Shown: piece after piece, positions 10,901-19,803 of the stretch
Layout: the number at the start of each line of letters is the position of its first letter
How positions within the stretch are numbered: the stretch's first letter is position 1
DNA from: DASSFG01 sp035547915
GTDB lineage: Bacteria; Planctomycetota; Planctomycetia; Pirellulales; JAICIG01
Length of the DNA stretch: 64,000 nt
Reading direction: 5' to 3'
Assembly: GCA_035547915.1 (NCBI GenBank)
Contig: DASZTS010000095.1
Span: 186,001-250,000, forward strand
Notes under the pieces: model-generated
What the model was told of the DNA's origin: nothing
What the model saw: the letters and a program-made list of their open reading frames with translations, nothing else
Database searches by the model: none
Translations under genes and position numbers: made by a program

Positions 10901-11222
10901 CCTCTACATGGGAATCCGTTCCTTCAGCGGCCCCTTCACGTACAACACCGTCACGTTCACCCAGAGCTACCAGCTCAGCCCCAAGTGGCTGGCGACGGCC
11001 AGCACCTCGTTCGCGCTACAGGGCAAGGGGAACATCGGCGAGCAGTTCAGCTTCAGCCGCGTCGGCGAAGCGTTCGTGGCCAGCGCCTCGTTCTACCTCG
11101 ACGCGGGCAAGGGGAATCAGGGCGTCAATTTCATGCTCCAGCCGCGGTTCCTCGGCCAACAGATGCTCCAACGGATGGGCGCCGGCGGCGTGCCGATGGC
11201 CGGCCAATACGGGCTTGAGTAG
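7962..11222 (+). CDS. LptD-like outer-membrane LPS assembly protein with LptA-type repeats
   Basis: 1086 residues from a GTG at 7962. A hydrophobic signal (LRSCVFLGAILACGVAVAQ) ends near residue 75, so GTG at 8079 or 8091 is a plausible later start that would place it normally. After it come an OstA/LptA-like domain (ISADQANEWKEGSYDVFL), a Pro-rich linker (about 180-260), at least one more OstA-like stretch (LEVYLEGNVVFRQGDRVIYA), then an LptD-type barrel including FLGPVPVFYWPRFTT. In proteobacteria LptD inserts LPS in the outer leaflet with LptE. The E. coli protein is about 780 aa; the excess here is the extra N-terminal domains. The LpxL-like gene at 22056 supports an LPS-type outer membrane. 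Confidence 0.8.
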   Translation: MSASTPSARPVGTDEDAHPLTSRCATVPLAVERARLFLRVSGTVLRACGLGRRVAGFALRSCVFLGAILACGVAVAQQAAGEIELAPADADSPITISADQANEWKEGSYDVFLLRGRCVVTQGRNTCRSNDAVIWIKKGDGTQQQPAKVIAYLEGDVQIEAGRKPDVWQRSLPSGKDRGWLGRFRSNVPVSVRTPRPAPEPTVKPAFYQNALDQRKPSEAITRTQYVPSNRGTPPPAAFSPLPPGVMPPQQQPSRAKTGGLRRLRIFPRGESAPHILWERNGESEEGVAVITNGVQIFIENSPSPLDQLDIVADKVVVWTVGEVSAQTREKYEDETVPLEVYLEGNVVFRQGDRVIYADRMYYDVKYKNGTVLQAEITSPSPKYGGLMRLKADLVRQIDDDNFYARHSYITSSRLGAPRYRVQSSEVRITDRQRIQVNPFTGSPIIDPVTQQQVVDHDQLVTAKNNTFFLGPVPVFYWPRFTTTLDQPSTLLQSIMFQEDNIFGFWTEADINAFQLFGIDKGDRPQGVNWKLILSDLSKRGFGAGTTAFVNRQNLFGIQGPVQGTFQAWGLEDKGLDNLGRTRQGIQEPDLFRGRILGQLRQQIPDATGSTVNGYQVTAELGLISDYNFLEQYDEAEFEQHKDETTDLEVKKITENREWTVYTQARVNPFFTQTNWLPRLDHYTMGRSLLGDRITWFEHSDAGLAQFLVTQKPPDPQDLANFNYLPWEGYGNRQGDRLVSRQEIDAPLQLGPVKVVPYALGELAQWGQDLQGQDVGRAFGQVGARASILFWAANPTIESDLFNVHGVAHKVVFDVDAFASASNRNFTNLTLYDPIDDNALDRFRRRFMSLDYSGTLPAKFDPRFYAFRSGVQSFVSSPVAEIAGDLEAIQLGMHHRWQTKRGPVGARRIIDFIVLDANATFFPNPNRDNFGAAWGLVNYDFRWHVGDKLTVLSDAAYDFFDQGQKTWSVGASLSRPPRVNLYMGIRSFSGPFTYNTVTFTQSYQLSPKWLATASTSFALQGKGNIGEQFSFSRVGEAFVASASFYLDAGKGNQGVNFMLQPRFLGQQMLQRMGAGGVPMAGQYGLE

Positions 11223-11332
11223 ATTCACGGGCGGAGCCGGCTCCCCGCACCGGCGGGCAGCACGCGATTCTGCGTAACCGTCAAATTTGAGAACGAGTTG
11301 GGCGACCGCGGCGGTTCCCCGCGCCCCCTGGT

Positions 11333-11566
11333 TTTCGAAGCTCGATGCGGTTTTGTCGGTTGCTCCAAGAGCGGCTGACAAGCCTGGGAGCCGGAGCGCC
11401 GTGGGGCAAAAATCGGCTGTGAAACGCCGATTTTTCGAAGCTCGATGCGGTTTTGTCGGTTGCTCCAAGAGCGGCTGACAAACCCGGAAGCCGGAGCGCC
11501 GTGGGGTAAAAATCGGCGGTGAAACGCCGATTTTTCGAAGCGGGATCCGATTTCGTCGGTTGCTCT
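11333..11566 (+). repeat. Tandem array of the ~100 bp inverted-ended repeat (element R100)
   Basis: Two complete copies (11368-11466 and 11468-11566) follow a truncated right half (about 11333-11366), with an exact 100 bp period. Each begins AGAGCGGCTGACAAACC and ends GGTTTTGTCGGTTGCTC; these ends are imperfect inverted repeats. The centre (for example 11508-11535) is a perfect stem, AAAAATCGGC with GCCGATTTTT, around a short loop, which resembles a Rho-independent terminator. The array fills the gap between the LptD-like gene and the hybrid kinase, where it could end transcription of the former. No encoded protein; the elements are non-autonomous. Confidence 0.85.
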
Positions 11567-11616
11567 AAAATAGATAATGTTGCCTGCCGGTCGGAGTTTG
11601 TCGGGCGAGGAACTCG

Positions 11617-13791
<2,175 letters not shown>

Positions 13792-13794
13792 GAG

Positions 13795-15261
13795 TCAGCG
13801 TGCGGCGGCCTGTTCGGTCTTCAATCCGGCGGCCATGTCGAGCAGTTCGGTGAGCATCTTCACCGACGCGCCTTTTTCTAGCCGACTGGTGCCGAGCCAT
13901 GTCTCATACCCGCCCAGTTCGTGCTGCCGCGGCGTGGGAAGATAGCCGTAGTCGCCGTGACTGAGCGATACCATGAACGAGTCGGCGAACGGCGAGCGCC
14001 GTTTGAATTCCAGGCCGATTTCCGTAAACACCTCATTCGGCATCGTGCCGATGCAGACCTGGCCGATGCGCAGCACTTGCAGGGGCATCGGCATCGTCTC
14101 GGGATACTCGGCCAGGCGCACCGCGCGCTGGGCATAGATGAGGGGTAGGTCGGCCTTGCCCGGCATGGGCGGATTGGCCTCGATCGTCTTCTTGGCCCAG
14201 GCCATCTGCTCTTCGTCCGGGCGTCGCCAGCCGATCATCGGCTCGCGAAACCGCGCGTCGAGCGTCGCATCGCGGGAATAGCTCGCGCCCCGCACCCCCT
14301 CCGCAACCTTCTTGGCCACGTCGTTTGCGACGACGCGCATCTGCACGTAAGGACCCGCGGGCGGCCGCGGCTGGCGGAAGTTGATGTTGTTGACATCGCC
14401 GCTCGTTCCGTTGGCCAGCATCGCCACGAACGGCGGCTCTGCGCGTTCGGCGTCGAGCAGGCGAGCCAACTCGGCGCAGAAGATGGCGAAGTAATCGGCC
14501 GAGACATGCCCCGGCCCTACGCCGCCGACGTAGTGCAGCGAATAGGCGGCGAAGACGGAGATCGGCCGGCCATCGACGCCGCGCACGGCGATGATCGAGA
14601 TGGTGGGGTCGGTGGGACCGGCCGGATCGAGCAGGTTTGCGCTGCCGGCCTCGGGGTTCATCTTCACCAGGTCCGAGCCGCCGAACGGATTGGGCGGTAT
14701 GCTGCCCGGCCGCATGAACCAGCGGCGATTGAAGAGGTGTTCGGGCGCGTCGACTTTGACGAAAGCCAGCTCGGCCGGCCGCAGGTTGTTCGCGGCGCAG
14801 GCCACGCCGTCGGCGATGCGCTGGGCGATGAACCGCTGATAGTCGTCCAGGGGTTGACCGTACTTGAACAGGTCCTGGCCCAAGGCGCTGGCGGCCGAGT
14901 GCGTGTGCGTGGCGCAGATCAGAACGTGCTCCGGCGGTATGGCCGTCGACGCGGCGATGAGCCGGCGCGCTTCGTCGCTGACGATCCGATGCACACCCAA
15001 CAGATCGCATACCACGAGAGCCAGCTTGGTGTCGCCGTCGTCGAGCACCAGGCAGCGGGCGTGCAACGGATCATGGATGTGTTTGGCCGGGATGGGCAGG
15101 AAATTGCCCACGATCTCGCTGCCCAGGGGCGGCGTGATGTCGCTTATGGCCGCTCCGGCGCGAAAACCGGCGGAGTCCTGGGCCGTGGCCGCGGGGGTGG
15201 CTGCGCACACGATGAGCAACCACACGGTCCGACGAAGCGAGTCTCTGTGCAGCGTAATCAT
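13795..15261 (-). CDS. Secreted neutral/alkaline ceramidase-like hydrolase
   Basis: 488 residues with a signal peptide (TVWLLIVCAATPAATAQ). The mature part opens with FRAGAAISDITPPLG and contains the ceramidase-type zinc signature ICATHTHSAAS near residue 115, then NGTSGDVN around 280. These are hallmarks of the neutral/alkaline non-lysosomal ceramidase N-terminal domain. Planctomycete genomes hold many such stand-alone domains, shorter than true ceramidases (about 650-750 aa) because the C-terminal Ig-like domain is missing, so the natural substrate is uncertain. The start ATG lies 6 bases after the stop of the FHA-GAF kinase gene on the same strand, implying one transcript. Confidence 0.8.
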   Translation of the reverse strand: MITLHRDSLRRTVWLLIVCAATPAATAQDSAGFRAGAAISDITPPLGSEIVGNFLPIPAKHIHDPLHARCLVLDDGDTKLALVVCDLLGVHRIVSDEARRLIAASTAIPPEHVLICATHTHSAASALGQDLFKYGQPLDDYQRFIAQRIADGVACAANNLRPAELAFVKVDAPEHLFNRRWFMRPGSIPPNPFGGSDLVKMNPEAGSANLLDPAGPTDPTISIIAVRGVDGRPISVFAAYSLHYVGGVGPGHVSADYFAIFCAELARLLDAERAEPPFVAMLANGTSGDVNNINFRQPRPPAGPYVQMRVVANDVAKKVAEGVRGASYSRDATLDARFREPMIGWRRPDEEQMAWAKKTIEANPPMPGKADLPLIYAQRAVRLAEYPETMPMPLQVLRIGQVCIGTMPNEVFTEIGLEFKRRSPFADSFMVSLSHGDYGYLPTPRQHELGGYETWLGTSRLEKGASVKMLTELLDMAAGLKTEQAAAR

Positions 15262-15267
15262 GGTTCT

Positions 15268-17046
15268 CTACTTCGCCGATTTCCCTTCCACCGACGTGCC
15301 GGAGCTGGTCTGCTCCGGAAACACCGCGGGCAATTCCAGAGTGAAGCAGCTTCCCTCGCCGACCTGACTGTCGACGGCAATCCGGCCGCCGTGTTCCTTG
15401 ATGATCTTTTGGCTGACGGGCAGGCCGAGGCCGGTGCCGCGGTTCCCCTTCTTCGAGACGAACAGCGAGAAGACGTGATCGATCTCTTCGGCCGGAATGC
15501 CCTGGCCGTTGTCGCGCACCATGATCCTTGTCAGGCGGCTTTCGCGATCGTACTCGACGGAGACCTCGACGCGGCCGGGCCGCGCTTGGCGGATGTCGGC
15601 ACTGGATTGCGAATCGGTCACGAGCGTTTCGTCGCCGGCCGCCGCCTCGATGGCCGCGCGATCGCAGGCATCGAGCGCGTTGGTCACCACGTTGAGGATC
15701 GCCCGGTGCAACCCCTCGGGATCGAACACCAGCGTCGGGATTTTTTCGGCGGGCGTGAAGAGGAGCTCGACGTTCTTCTCCGCCGCTCTCGACGACATCA
15801 GCTCGACGACGTCGGCGGCGACTTCGTTCATGTCGGCCGTCACCAACTCGGGCTCGCGTTCCTTGCTGAACGTGAGCATGTCCATCACGAGATTGGAAAT
15901 CCGCTCCTGGTTCTTCTCGACGAACTCCCACCCCTTGCGCACCATCTTTTCGTCGTGCTGCGAAAGCCCCTCCTTGATGAGAAAGCTACCGCCGCGGATG
16001 CCCTGCAGGATGTTCTTGATGTGGTGCGACAACGTGGCGATCGTCTGGCCGACGGCGGCGAGCCGCTCGGCTTGCACCATGGCCGAATAATAGCGGGTGT
16101 CTTCCACGGCGAGGGCCGCCTGATGCGCGATGGCGATCATCAGTTTCAGGTGCTCGTCGCTGAACTTGGTCGTCGTCTGCTGCTGGATGATCCGCTGCGG
16201 CGAGATCGTGGTATCGATGTAGATCAAGCCGACCAGGTTGTAGCGGCCGCGCATCGGCACGCAGATCGCCTCGCAGACGCCCATCTGCAAGATGCTGACC
16301 GCCGGGTTCCAGCGGTCGTCCTCGCGAGCGTTGCTGGTGAGCACGCCCTCGTTGTGCTCCATGACGTAATCGAGGATCGTCTGGCTGATCTTGATCCGGT
16401 CGTCGGTCCTCACGCCCTTGCGGTTGCGGCGCACGGCCGGTTCGAGCTGGGCCGTGTCGGGATCGACGAGCATGATGCAGCCGCGGTCGGCTTCGACCCA
16501 CTCGAAGATGAGCTGCATGATGCGGTTGAGGAGCTGGTCGATGTCGAGCGTGTGGCTCACCGCCAGCGCGGTGCGGTACATGACCTGCAAGTTGCCGCGG
16601 GCGCGAGCCAGCCAGGGGCTGCTCGAAGCGTCGCCCCCGCCGTCGAAGATGCGGCTCCCCTCCGATTCGCTGATGGCGTGGATGATGCGCGAGGCGTTGC
16701 CGGGCTGCTGCCGGGCGATGATGTCGATCTTGTCGGCGATGTCGTCGGTCGATTCGTCGGCCAGGCAGGTGAAGAGCATCAGCGTGCCGCCGAGCTGCAC
16801 TTCGTCGCCGTTGGCCAACTCATGCACCGTGACCGGCTGGCCGTTCACATAGGTGCCGTTCGAGCTGGCCAGATCGGTGAGCGTGAAGGTATTGCCCGTG
16901 CGACGCAGTTCGGCGTGCCGGCGAGACACCTCGGTGTCGTTCAACTGGAAACCGTTCGCGGCGTCGCGTCCGATGGTGAGCATGTCGCCTTCGAGCTCGA
17001 AGCGCAGGCCCTGATTGTTGCCGCGAAAGACGAAGAGCGAGGGCAA
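15268..17046 (-). CDS. FHA-GAF sensor histidine kinase
   Basis: 592 residues if the TTG at 17046 is used. That start is preferred over an ATG at 17124 because it avoids overlap with the upstream gene, has AGGTG just upstream, and yields the typical FHA opening MPSLFVFRGNNQG. Domains: FHA (1-100, with LTIGRDA, SRRHAEL and LASSNGTYVNG), GAF (about 165-330), a HisKA-like region with TLSHHIKNILQGI, and HATPase_c (NALDAC, DNGQGIP, GTGLGLPVS). There are no membrane segments, so it is a cytoplasmic kinase that may read phospho-threonine through FHA and a small ligand through GAF. It lies between a receiver gene and a ceramidase-like gene, all on the minus strand. Confidence 0.85.
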   Translation of the reverse strand: MPSLFVFRGNNQGLRFELEGDMLTIGRDAANGFQLNDTEVSRRHAELRRTGNTFTLTDLASSNGTYVNGQPVTVHELANGDEVQLGGTLMLFTCLADESTDDIADKIDIIARQQPGNASRIIHAISESEGSRIFDGGGDASSSPWLARARGNLQVMYRTALAVSHTLDIDQLLNRIMQLIFEWVEADRGCIMLVDPDTAQLEPAVRRNRKGVRTDDRIKISQTILDYVMEHNEGVLTSNAREDDRWNPAVSILQMGVCEAICVPMRGRYNLVGLIYIDTTISPQRIIQQQTTTKFSDEHLKLMIAIAHQAALAVEDTRYYSAMVQAERLAAVGQTIATLSHHIKNILQGIRGGSFLIKEGLSQHDEKMVRKGWEFVEKNQERISNLVMDMLTFSKEREPELVTADMNEVAADVVELMSSRAAEKNVELLFTPAEKIPTLVFDPEGLHRAILNVVTNALDACDRAAIEAAAGDETLVTDSQSSADIRQARPGRVEVSVEYDRESRLTRIMVRDNGQGIPAEEIDHVFSLFVSKKGNRGTGLGLPVSQKIIKEHGGRIAVDSQVGEGSCFTLELPAVFPEQTSSGTSVEGKSAK

Positions 17047-17089
17047 GTGACACCTGGCGATCCACGAATCCGCGACTGCGAAAGGACGC

Positions 17090-17485
17090 TCAAGCGGCCT
17101 TCGCAACGCGCCGCCGGGCGCCATCCACGACTTCGCCCAGCAATTCCTCGATTTTACGGATCAAGGGGGCGTAGTGATAGGGTTTCCGGACGAACTCGCA
17201 GCCGGCCAGACAAGACCGATCGCGTCGTGTCGCACCCAAGACCAAAAGAGGGGTGGCGCGGGCCGCCGACTCGGCCGCCAGGCGCCCGACCGCGACGGCC
17301 GTCGAGCCGTCCGTTTCCAGATCGAGCACGATCAGGTCGGGCTGATACGCGCGCGTGAGTGAGAGACCGTGCGCCGAATTCCGAGTAGCGATGACGTCGA
17401 CCCCTTGGTCGCCCAGGGCCGTGCGCAGCACTTCGTGAGTTTCGTCGCACGCGTCGACCACGAGCACCCGGTATTCTGCGGCCAA
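17090..17485 (-). CDS. Single-domain response regulator (receiver only)
   Basis: 131 residues consisting of one CheY-like domain. The phospho-acceptor is the Asp in LIVLDLETDG; the acidic pocket is in LVVDACDET and the conserved Lys in FVRKPYHY. A short basic tail (GARRRVAKAA) follows. With no output domain it may relay phosphate from the FHA-GAF kinase encoded immediately downstream, or act by binding a partner. The gap between the two genes is about 43 bases. An ATG at 17485 gives a normal-length domain. Confidence 0.85.
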   Translation of the reverse strand: MAAEYRVLVVDACDETHEVLRTALGDQGVDVIATRNSAHGLSLTRAYQPDLIVLDLETDGSTAVAVGRLAAESAARATPLLVLGATRRDRSCLAGCEFVRKPYHYAPLIRKIEELLGEVVDGARRRVAKAA

Positions 17486-17610
17486 GTTGGCGTCTCCTTC
17501 GGCGAAACTCGAAGCGGCTGCCCAAGAAACCGCCGGCGGTGCCTATCGGCTTCGGCGGTTCCTCGGCCGTCTCCAAGGGCCGCAGAGCATATCGCCGCGC
17601 ACCACTCGTG

Positions 17611-17811
17611 TCAAAAGCGAAATACCGGAGGAAGTTTCCGAATCCCTGCGTTGCTGGCAGACCGGAAAACCTTGCCTAGCATCACCGCGAGGCCGTTCAG
17701 TGCCGATGCGGTCAACCAGGCCGGTTCACCACGATAGACGGCCACTCCTGCCGCAACGGCGACCGTCGCCACGAGCAGGAAGCGAATCGGGAACTGAAAC
17801 CGGCTGGCCAT
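17611..17811 (-). CDS. Small membrane protein with RFQFPIRFLL N-terminus
   Basis: 66 residues starting MASRFQFPIRFLLVATVAVAA: a short basic head, then one strongly hydrophobic helix. This head (RF-x-(V/L/I)-R-x-LL) recurs in at least five other genes of the window and is typical of planctomycete proteins. Relatives I recall are longer, with several helices, so this may be a truncated copy; after about residue 48 the sequence looks unrelated to a membrane protein. It precedes the receiver gene by about 125 bases on the same strand. Function unknown. Confidence 0.45.
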   Translation of the reverse strand: MASRFQFPIRFLLVATVAVAAGVAVYRGEPAWLTASALNGLAVMLGKVFRSASNAGIRKLPPVFRF

Positions 17812-17865
17812 TCTCCCATTCTAGTGCTGGCGGGGCGGCTATTCAGCCGGGGAGGTTATTTGTCG

Positions 17866-18066
17866 TCACGCTGAGGTGGGCGGCGGATCGACTACCGCAA
17901 CGCCGACCGGCGGCGCGTCACACTCCCTCGCTAGCGCTATGAGTTCCCGGTTCGTGCGGGCAACCTCGCGGAGATTGCCGATGAGCCATCGCCGGTGGTG
18001 CAAGGCCGCATCGAGGCGGTCGAGGAGAGCGCGAAGCTCTGGACTGAAACCGTCGCCGTTTGGCAT
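17866..18066 (-). CDS. Small helical protein, family A copy 1
   Basis: 66 residues, no signal or membrane helix; residues 8-48 (SPELRALLDRLDAALHHRRWLIGNLREVAR) are strongly helix-forming, with a Pro-rich tail. It resembles the product at 36306-36491 at the N-terminus (M-x-N-x-D-x-x-S-x-ELR-x-L). The start codon directly touches an 81 bp inverted-ended element that also precedes that relative. The shared protein pattern and shared 5' element support a real gene, but its function is unknown. Confidence 0.45.
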   Translation of the reverse strand: MPNGDGFSPELRALLDRLDAALHHRRWLIGNLREVARTNRELIALARECDAPPVGVAVVDPPPTSA

Positions 18067-18147
18067 GGCTGACTTCCCGCGTGGGGATGGTCAGCTTAGA
18101 AGGGATGAGACCCCGAAAGCCGGGGCGACAAAGCTGGGAAGTCGGCC
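18067..18147 (-). repeat. 81 bp inverted-ended element (R81), copy 1
   Basis: Begins GGCTGACTTCCCGCG and ends GGGAAGTCGGCC, so the ends are inverted repeats of about 12 bases. A second copy of identical length lies at 36492-36572, and both share the inner stretch GTGGGGATGGTCAGCTTAGAA. On the minus strand it abuts the start codon of the small gene at 17866-18066. It may be a miniature mobile element or a structured 5' leader. Similarity continues weakly for about 20 bases beyond the right end (GCATCATA). Confidence 0.65.
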
Positions 18148-18148
18148 A

Positions 18149-18349
18149 TCAGTGCACGGGCATCATACCCCGACGGGGAGTATCGGCATAGGGCGCGCGC
18201 TCGTTCCACCGCCGTTGCTGAGCACGTAGCGCGATCGCCCTTTGCATCGACACGGCCGCACGCTGGCTGATGGAGTCGTTCTTCTCCAGCCGGCGGCCGA
18301 GCCACATTTCGAGCGCCCTGAGGCGGCCGTTGGTCGGATCGCTTCGCAT
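18149..18349 (-). CDS. Small basic protein, family B copy 1
   Basis: 66 residues starting MRSDPTNGRLRALEMWLGRR. It is clearly related to the product at 37629-37799 (shared GRLRALEMWL, then RRL-x-KNDS, then an Arg/Gln-rich helix ALRAQQ). It is soluble, basic and helical. The region upstream of both copies also shares GGAAAGGCAATGAAAAA (18404-18420 here), so gene and 5' region were duplicated together. The C-terminal tail differs between copies. Function unknown; a DNA- or RNA-binding role is only a guess from its charge. Confidence 0.5.
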   Translation of the reverse strand: MRSDPTNGRLRALEMWLGRRLEKNDSISQRAAVSMQRAIALRAQQRRWNERAPYADTPRRGMMPVH

Positions 18350-18459
18350 GCCATCAGGCTATCCGGCTGCATCTTATCGTCAACGCTTTGTCGGGAGTAT
18401 GCGCGGAAAGGCAATGAAAAAGCCGCGACGGCGAGCGTCTGGTAGATTTCGATTCAGCC

Positions 18460-18478
18460 GCCGCAGTGCGGCTTTTTT
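18460..18478 (+). terminator. Terminator-like hairpin
   Basis: A GCCGC stem, AGT loop, GCGGC stem and six Ts. It stands about 34 bases upstream of the next plus-strand gene and could insulate it from read-through. The larger stretch from 18413 also contains AAAAAGCCGC, so the T-tract arm can pair in more than one way. Confidence 0.35.
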
Positions 18479-18511
18479 CTTGCGCTGGCCGAATCGGTTA
18501 GAATCAACCCC

Positions 18512-18811
18512 ATGACCCACCGCATGACCCGACGGTTTCAGTTCAGCGTGCGGGCATTGCTACTCTTGGTGTTGCTGGCGGCCGCGCTCTGTGCCTTGGC
18601 GCCGCCGGTCTATGAATTGCTTTTTCCGACACCGAACGTCGTGTCGTACACGACGGTGGTCGATCAAGGCGTCCGCTATTATCACTTGGTTTGGTCGAAT
18701 AGAGTTGAAATGAGGGTGCCAGCCGACACGCCGGGCATGGAAGCATACAACGGGCGCGGTAGATGGCGGGCGCCCGCATCGACTCAGGCACCCGGCACCA
18801 AGGACGAATGA
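18512..18811 (+). CDS. Small membrane-anchored protein with RFQFSVRALLLL N-terminus
   Basis: 99 residues: MTHRMTRRFQFSVRALLLLVLLAAALCALA forms a basic head and one transmembrane helix, followed by about 65 polar residues outside. It has the planctomycete RFxxRxLL head. The stop TGA overlaps the next start (ATGA at 18808-18811), indicating translational coupling and a three-gene operon of similar proteins (18512, 18808, 19222). No enzyme motif is visible; function unknown. Confidence 0.6.
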   Translation: MTHRMTRRFQFSVRALLLLVLLAAALCALAPPVYELLFPTPNVVSYTTVVDQGVRYYHLVWSNRVEMRVPADTPGMEAYNGRGRWRAPASTQAPGTKDE

Positions 18812-19206
18812 CGGATTCCAGCCCCATGCCCCGTCCGCAATTCACCCTCCGCGCGTTGCTGGTCCTGGTGCTGGTCGTAGCCGTCGTGACGTGGGCATAC
18901 GACGCTCAGGCGAAGCGATCTGCGCGATTTGCGGCCATTGCAGACGACGCCGAGAAGAAAGCTGAGCATTTCAGGCAATGCTCAGCGGTGCTCTTCGCTG
19001 CGGCCGATCAAGGTATGCTCCCGTGGAGACATCAGGTCGGACCACCCCGCGGGCCTCGTGACGCAGCCGACGGGAGGCTTTGGGCGAAAGATTGCCTCTC
19101 GCTGGCCGAATACTACGACATGCTGGGCGCGAAGTACGAGCAGGCCGCGAAGCAACCTTGGCTTCGTGTCGACGAAGACGAACCGGCTCCGGAATGGAAG
19201 CATTAG
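18808..19206 (+). CDS. Small membrane-anchored protein with PQFTLRALLVLV N-terminus
   Basis: 132 residues from the coupled ATG at 18808; an inner ATG at 18826 starts exactly at MPRPQFTLRALL and is the alternative. One transmembrane helix (about 15-35) is followed by a polar helical domain (AKRSARFAAIADDAEKKAEH, later SLAEYYDMLGAKYEQAAKQPW), a pattern often seen in planctomycete proteins of this head type. Second gene of the three-gene operon. Function unknown. Confidence 0.65.
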   Translation: MTDSSPMPRPQFTLRALLVLVLVVAVVTWAYDAQAKRSARFAAIADDAEKKAEHFRQCSAVLFAAADQGMLPWRHQVGPPRGPRDAADGRLWAKDCLSLAEYYDMLGAKYEQAAKQPWLRVDEDEPAPEWKH

Positions 19207-19221
19207 CCCCATGCCCGCCCC

Positions 19222-19491
19222 ATGCCCCGCCAGTTCTCCCTCAAGACGTTGCTGTGGTTGATGGTGGTGTTCTGCATGCTGCTCGGCGCGGGCTCGTCCG
19301 CATGGCGGTTCGCGGCGCCCACCGCCTACCACAAATACCCGCTGCATAGCCGAACGGCGACCTTTGACGACAGGGTCGAGTGTCGCACCATCTGGTCGGA
19401 TGGCAGCGAATCGGTGGACAAGGTTAGATGGCGCCGCAATATTGAGCCGCAAGTCCTACGTGCTCTGCCCACTTCCGAGGCACCCGAATAA
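19222..19491 (+). CDS. Small membrane-anchored protein with RQFSLKTLLWLM N-terminus
   Basis: 89 residues: MPRQFSLKTLLWLMVVFCMLLGAG is the head plus one membrane helix; the remaining 60 residues (TFDDRVECRTIWSDGSESVDK) look beta-rich and extracytoplasmic. The ATG at 19222 was chosen over 19211 because the latter is in another frame. Last gene of the operon begun at 18512, 15 bases after its neighbour. Function unknown. Confidence 0.6.
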   Translation: MPRQFSLKTLLWLMVVFCMLLGAGSSAWRFAAPTAYHKYPLHSRTATFDDRVECRTIWSDGSESVDKVRWRRNIEPQVLRALPTSEAPE

Positions 19492-19496
19492 AACCG

Positions 19497-19640
19497 ACTA
19501 ATCTTGCCGGTTTACTTTTGACTGTCGGTCAGCAACGCACCTGTTGGGACACCACCTTCAAGAGCACTCCCGCGACCGGCTAGTTTTCACGGTTTACATT
19601 TTGACGGTCGATCGGCAACGCGGCTGTTGGGCCGCCTCCA
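19497..19640 (+). repeat. Degenerate tandem direct repeat, about 82 bp period
   Basis: Two related blocks, about 19499-19558 and 19581-19640, share CGGTTTAC-(A)-TTTTGAC, then GTCG, CAACGC and CTGTTGGG in the same order and spacing. They are roughly three-quarters identical by eye. They fill the 310 bp gap before the M28 peptidase gene, where no gene is supported. They may be relics of a duplicated promoter or of an older element. Confidence 0.4.
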
Positions 19641-19803
19641 TACCGGATGTTTCCTTGACGCACTTCCGGCCGGCACCAACAATTGAGAGCAACCGCGCTC
19701 TGGCTTCCGCGTCTTGTCGGCCGCGCTGAACGGCCTTGGATTGGGGTCTCGGCGAGGGGGCAAACCGGCCTTGCAACACCGATAACTGGACTCCGCCGAA
19801 CTC

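Noticed and set aside
11333..11566. Tandem R100 array as a CRISPR or phage attachment site
   Set aside because: Units are near-identical over the full 100 bp, so there are no spacers; no integrase gene is nearby.
14506..17358. 950-codon plus-strand open frame across the ceramidase and FHA-GAF kinase genes
   Set aside because: It spans two well-supported minus-strand genes and has no recognisable domain.
17866..18349. Family A and B small genes as a known toxin-antitoxin pair
   Set aside because: No toxin or antitoxin motif could be identified; the pairing is only positional.
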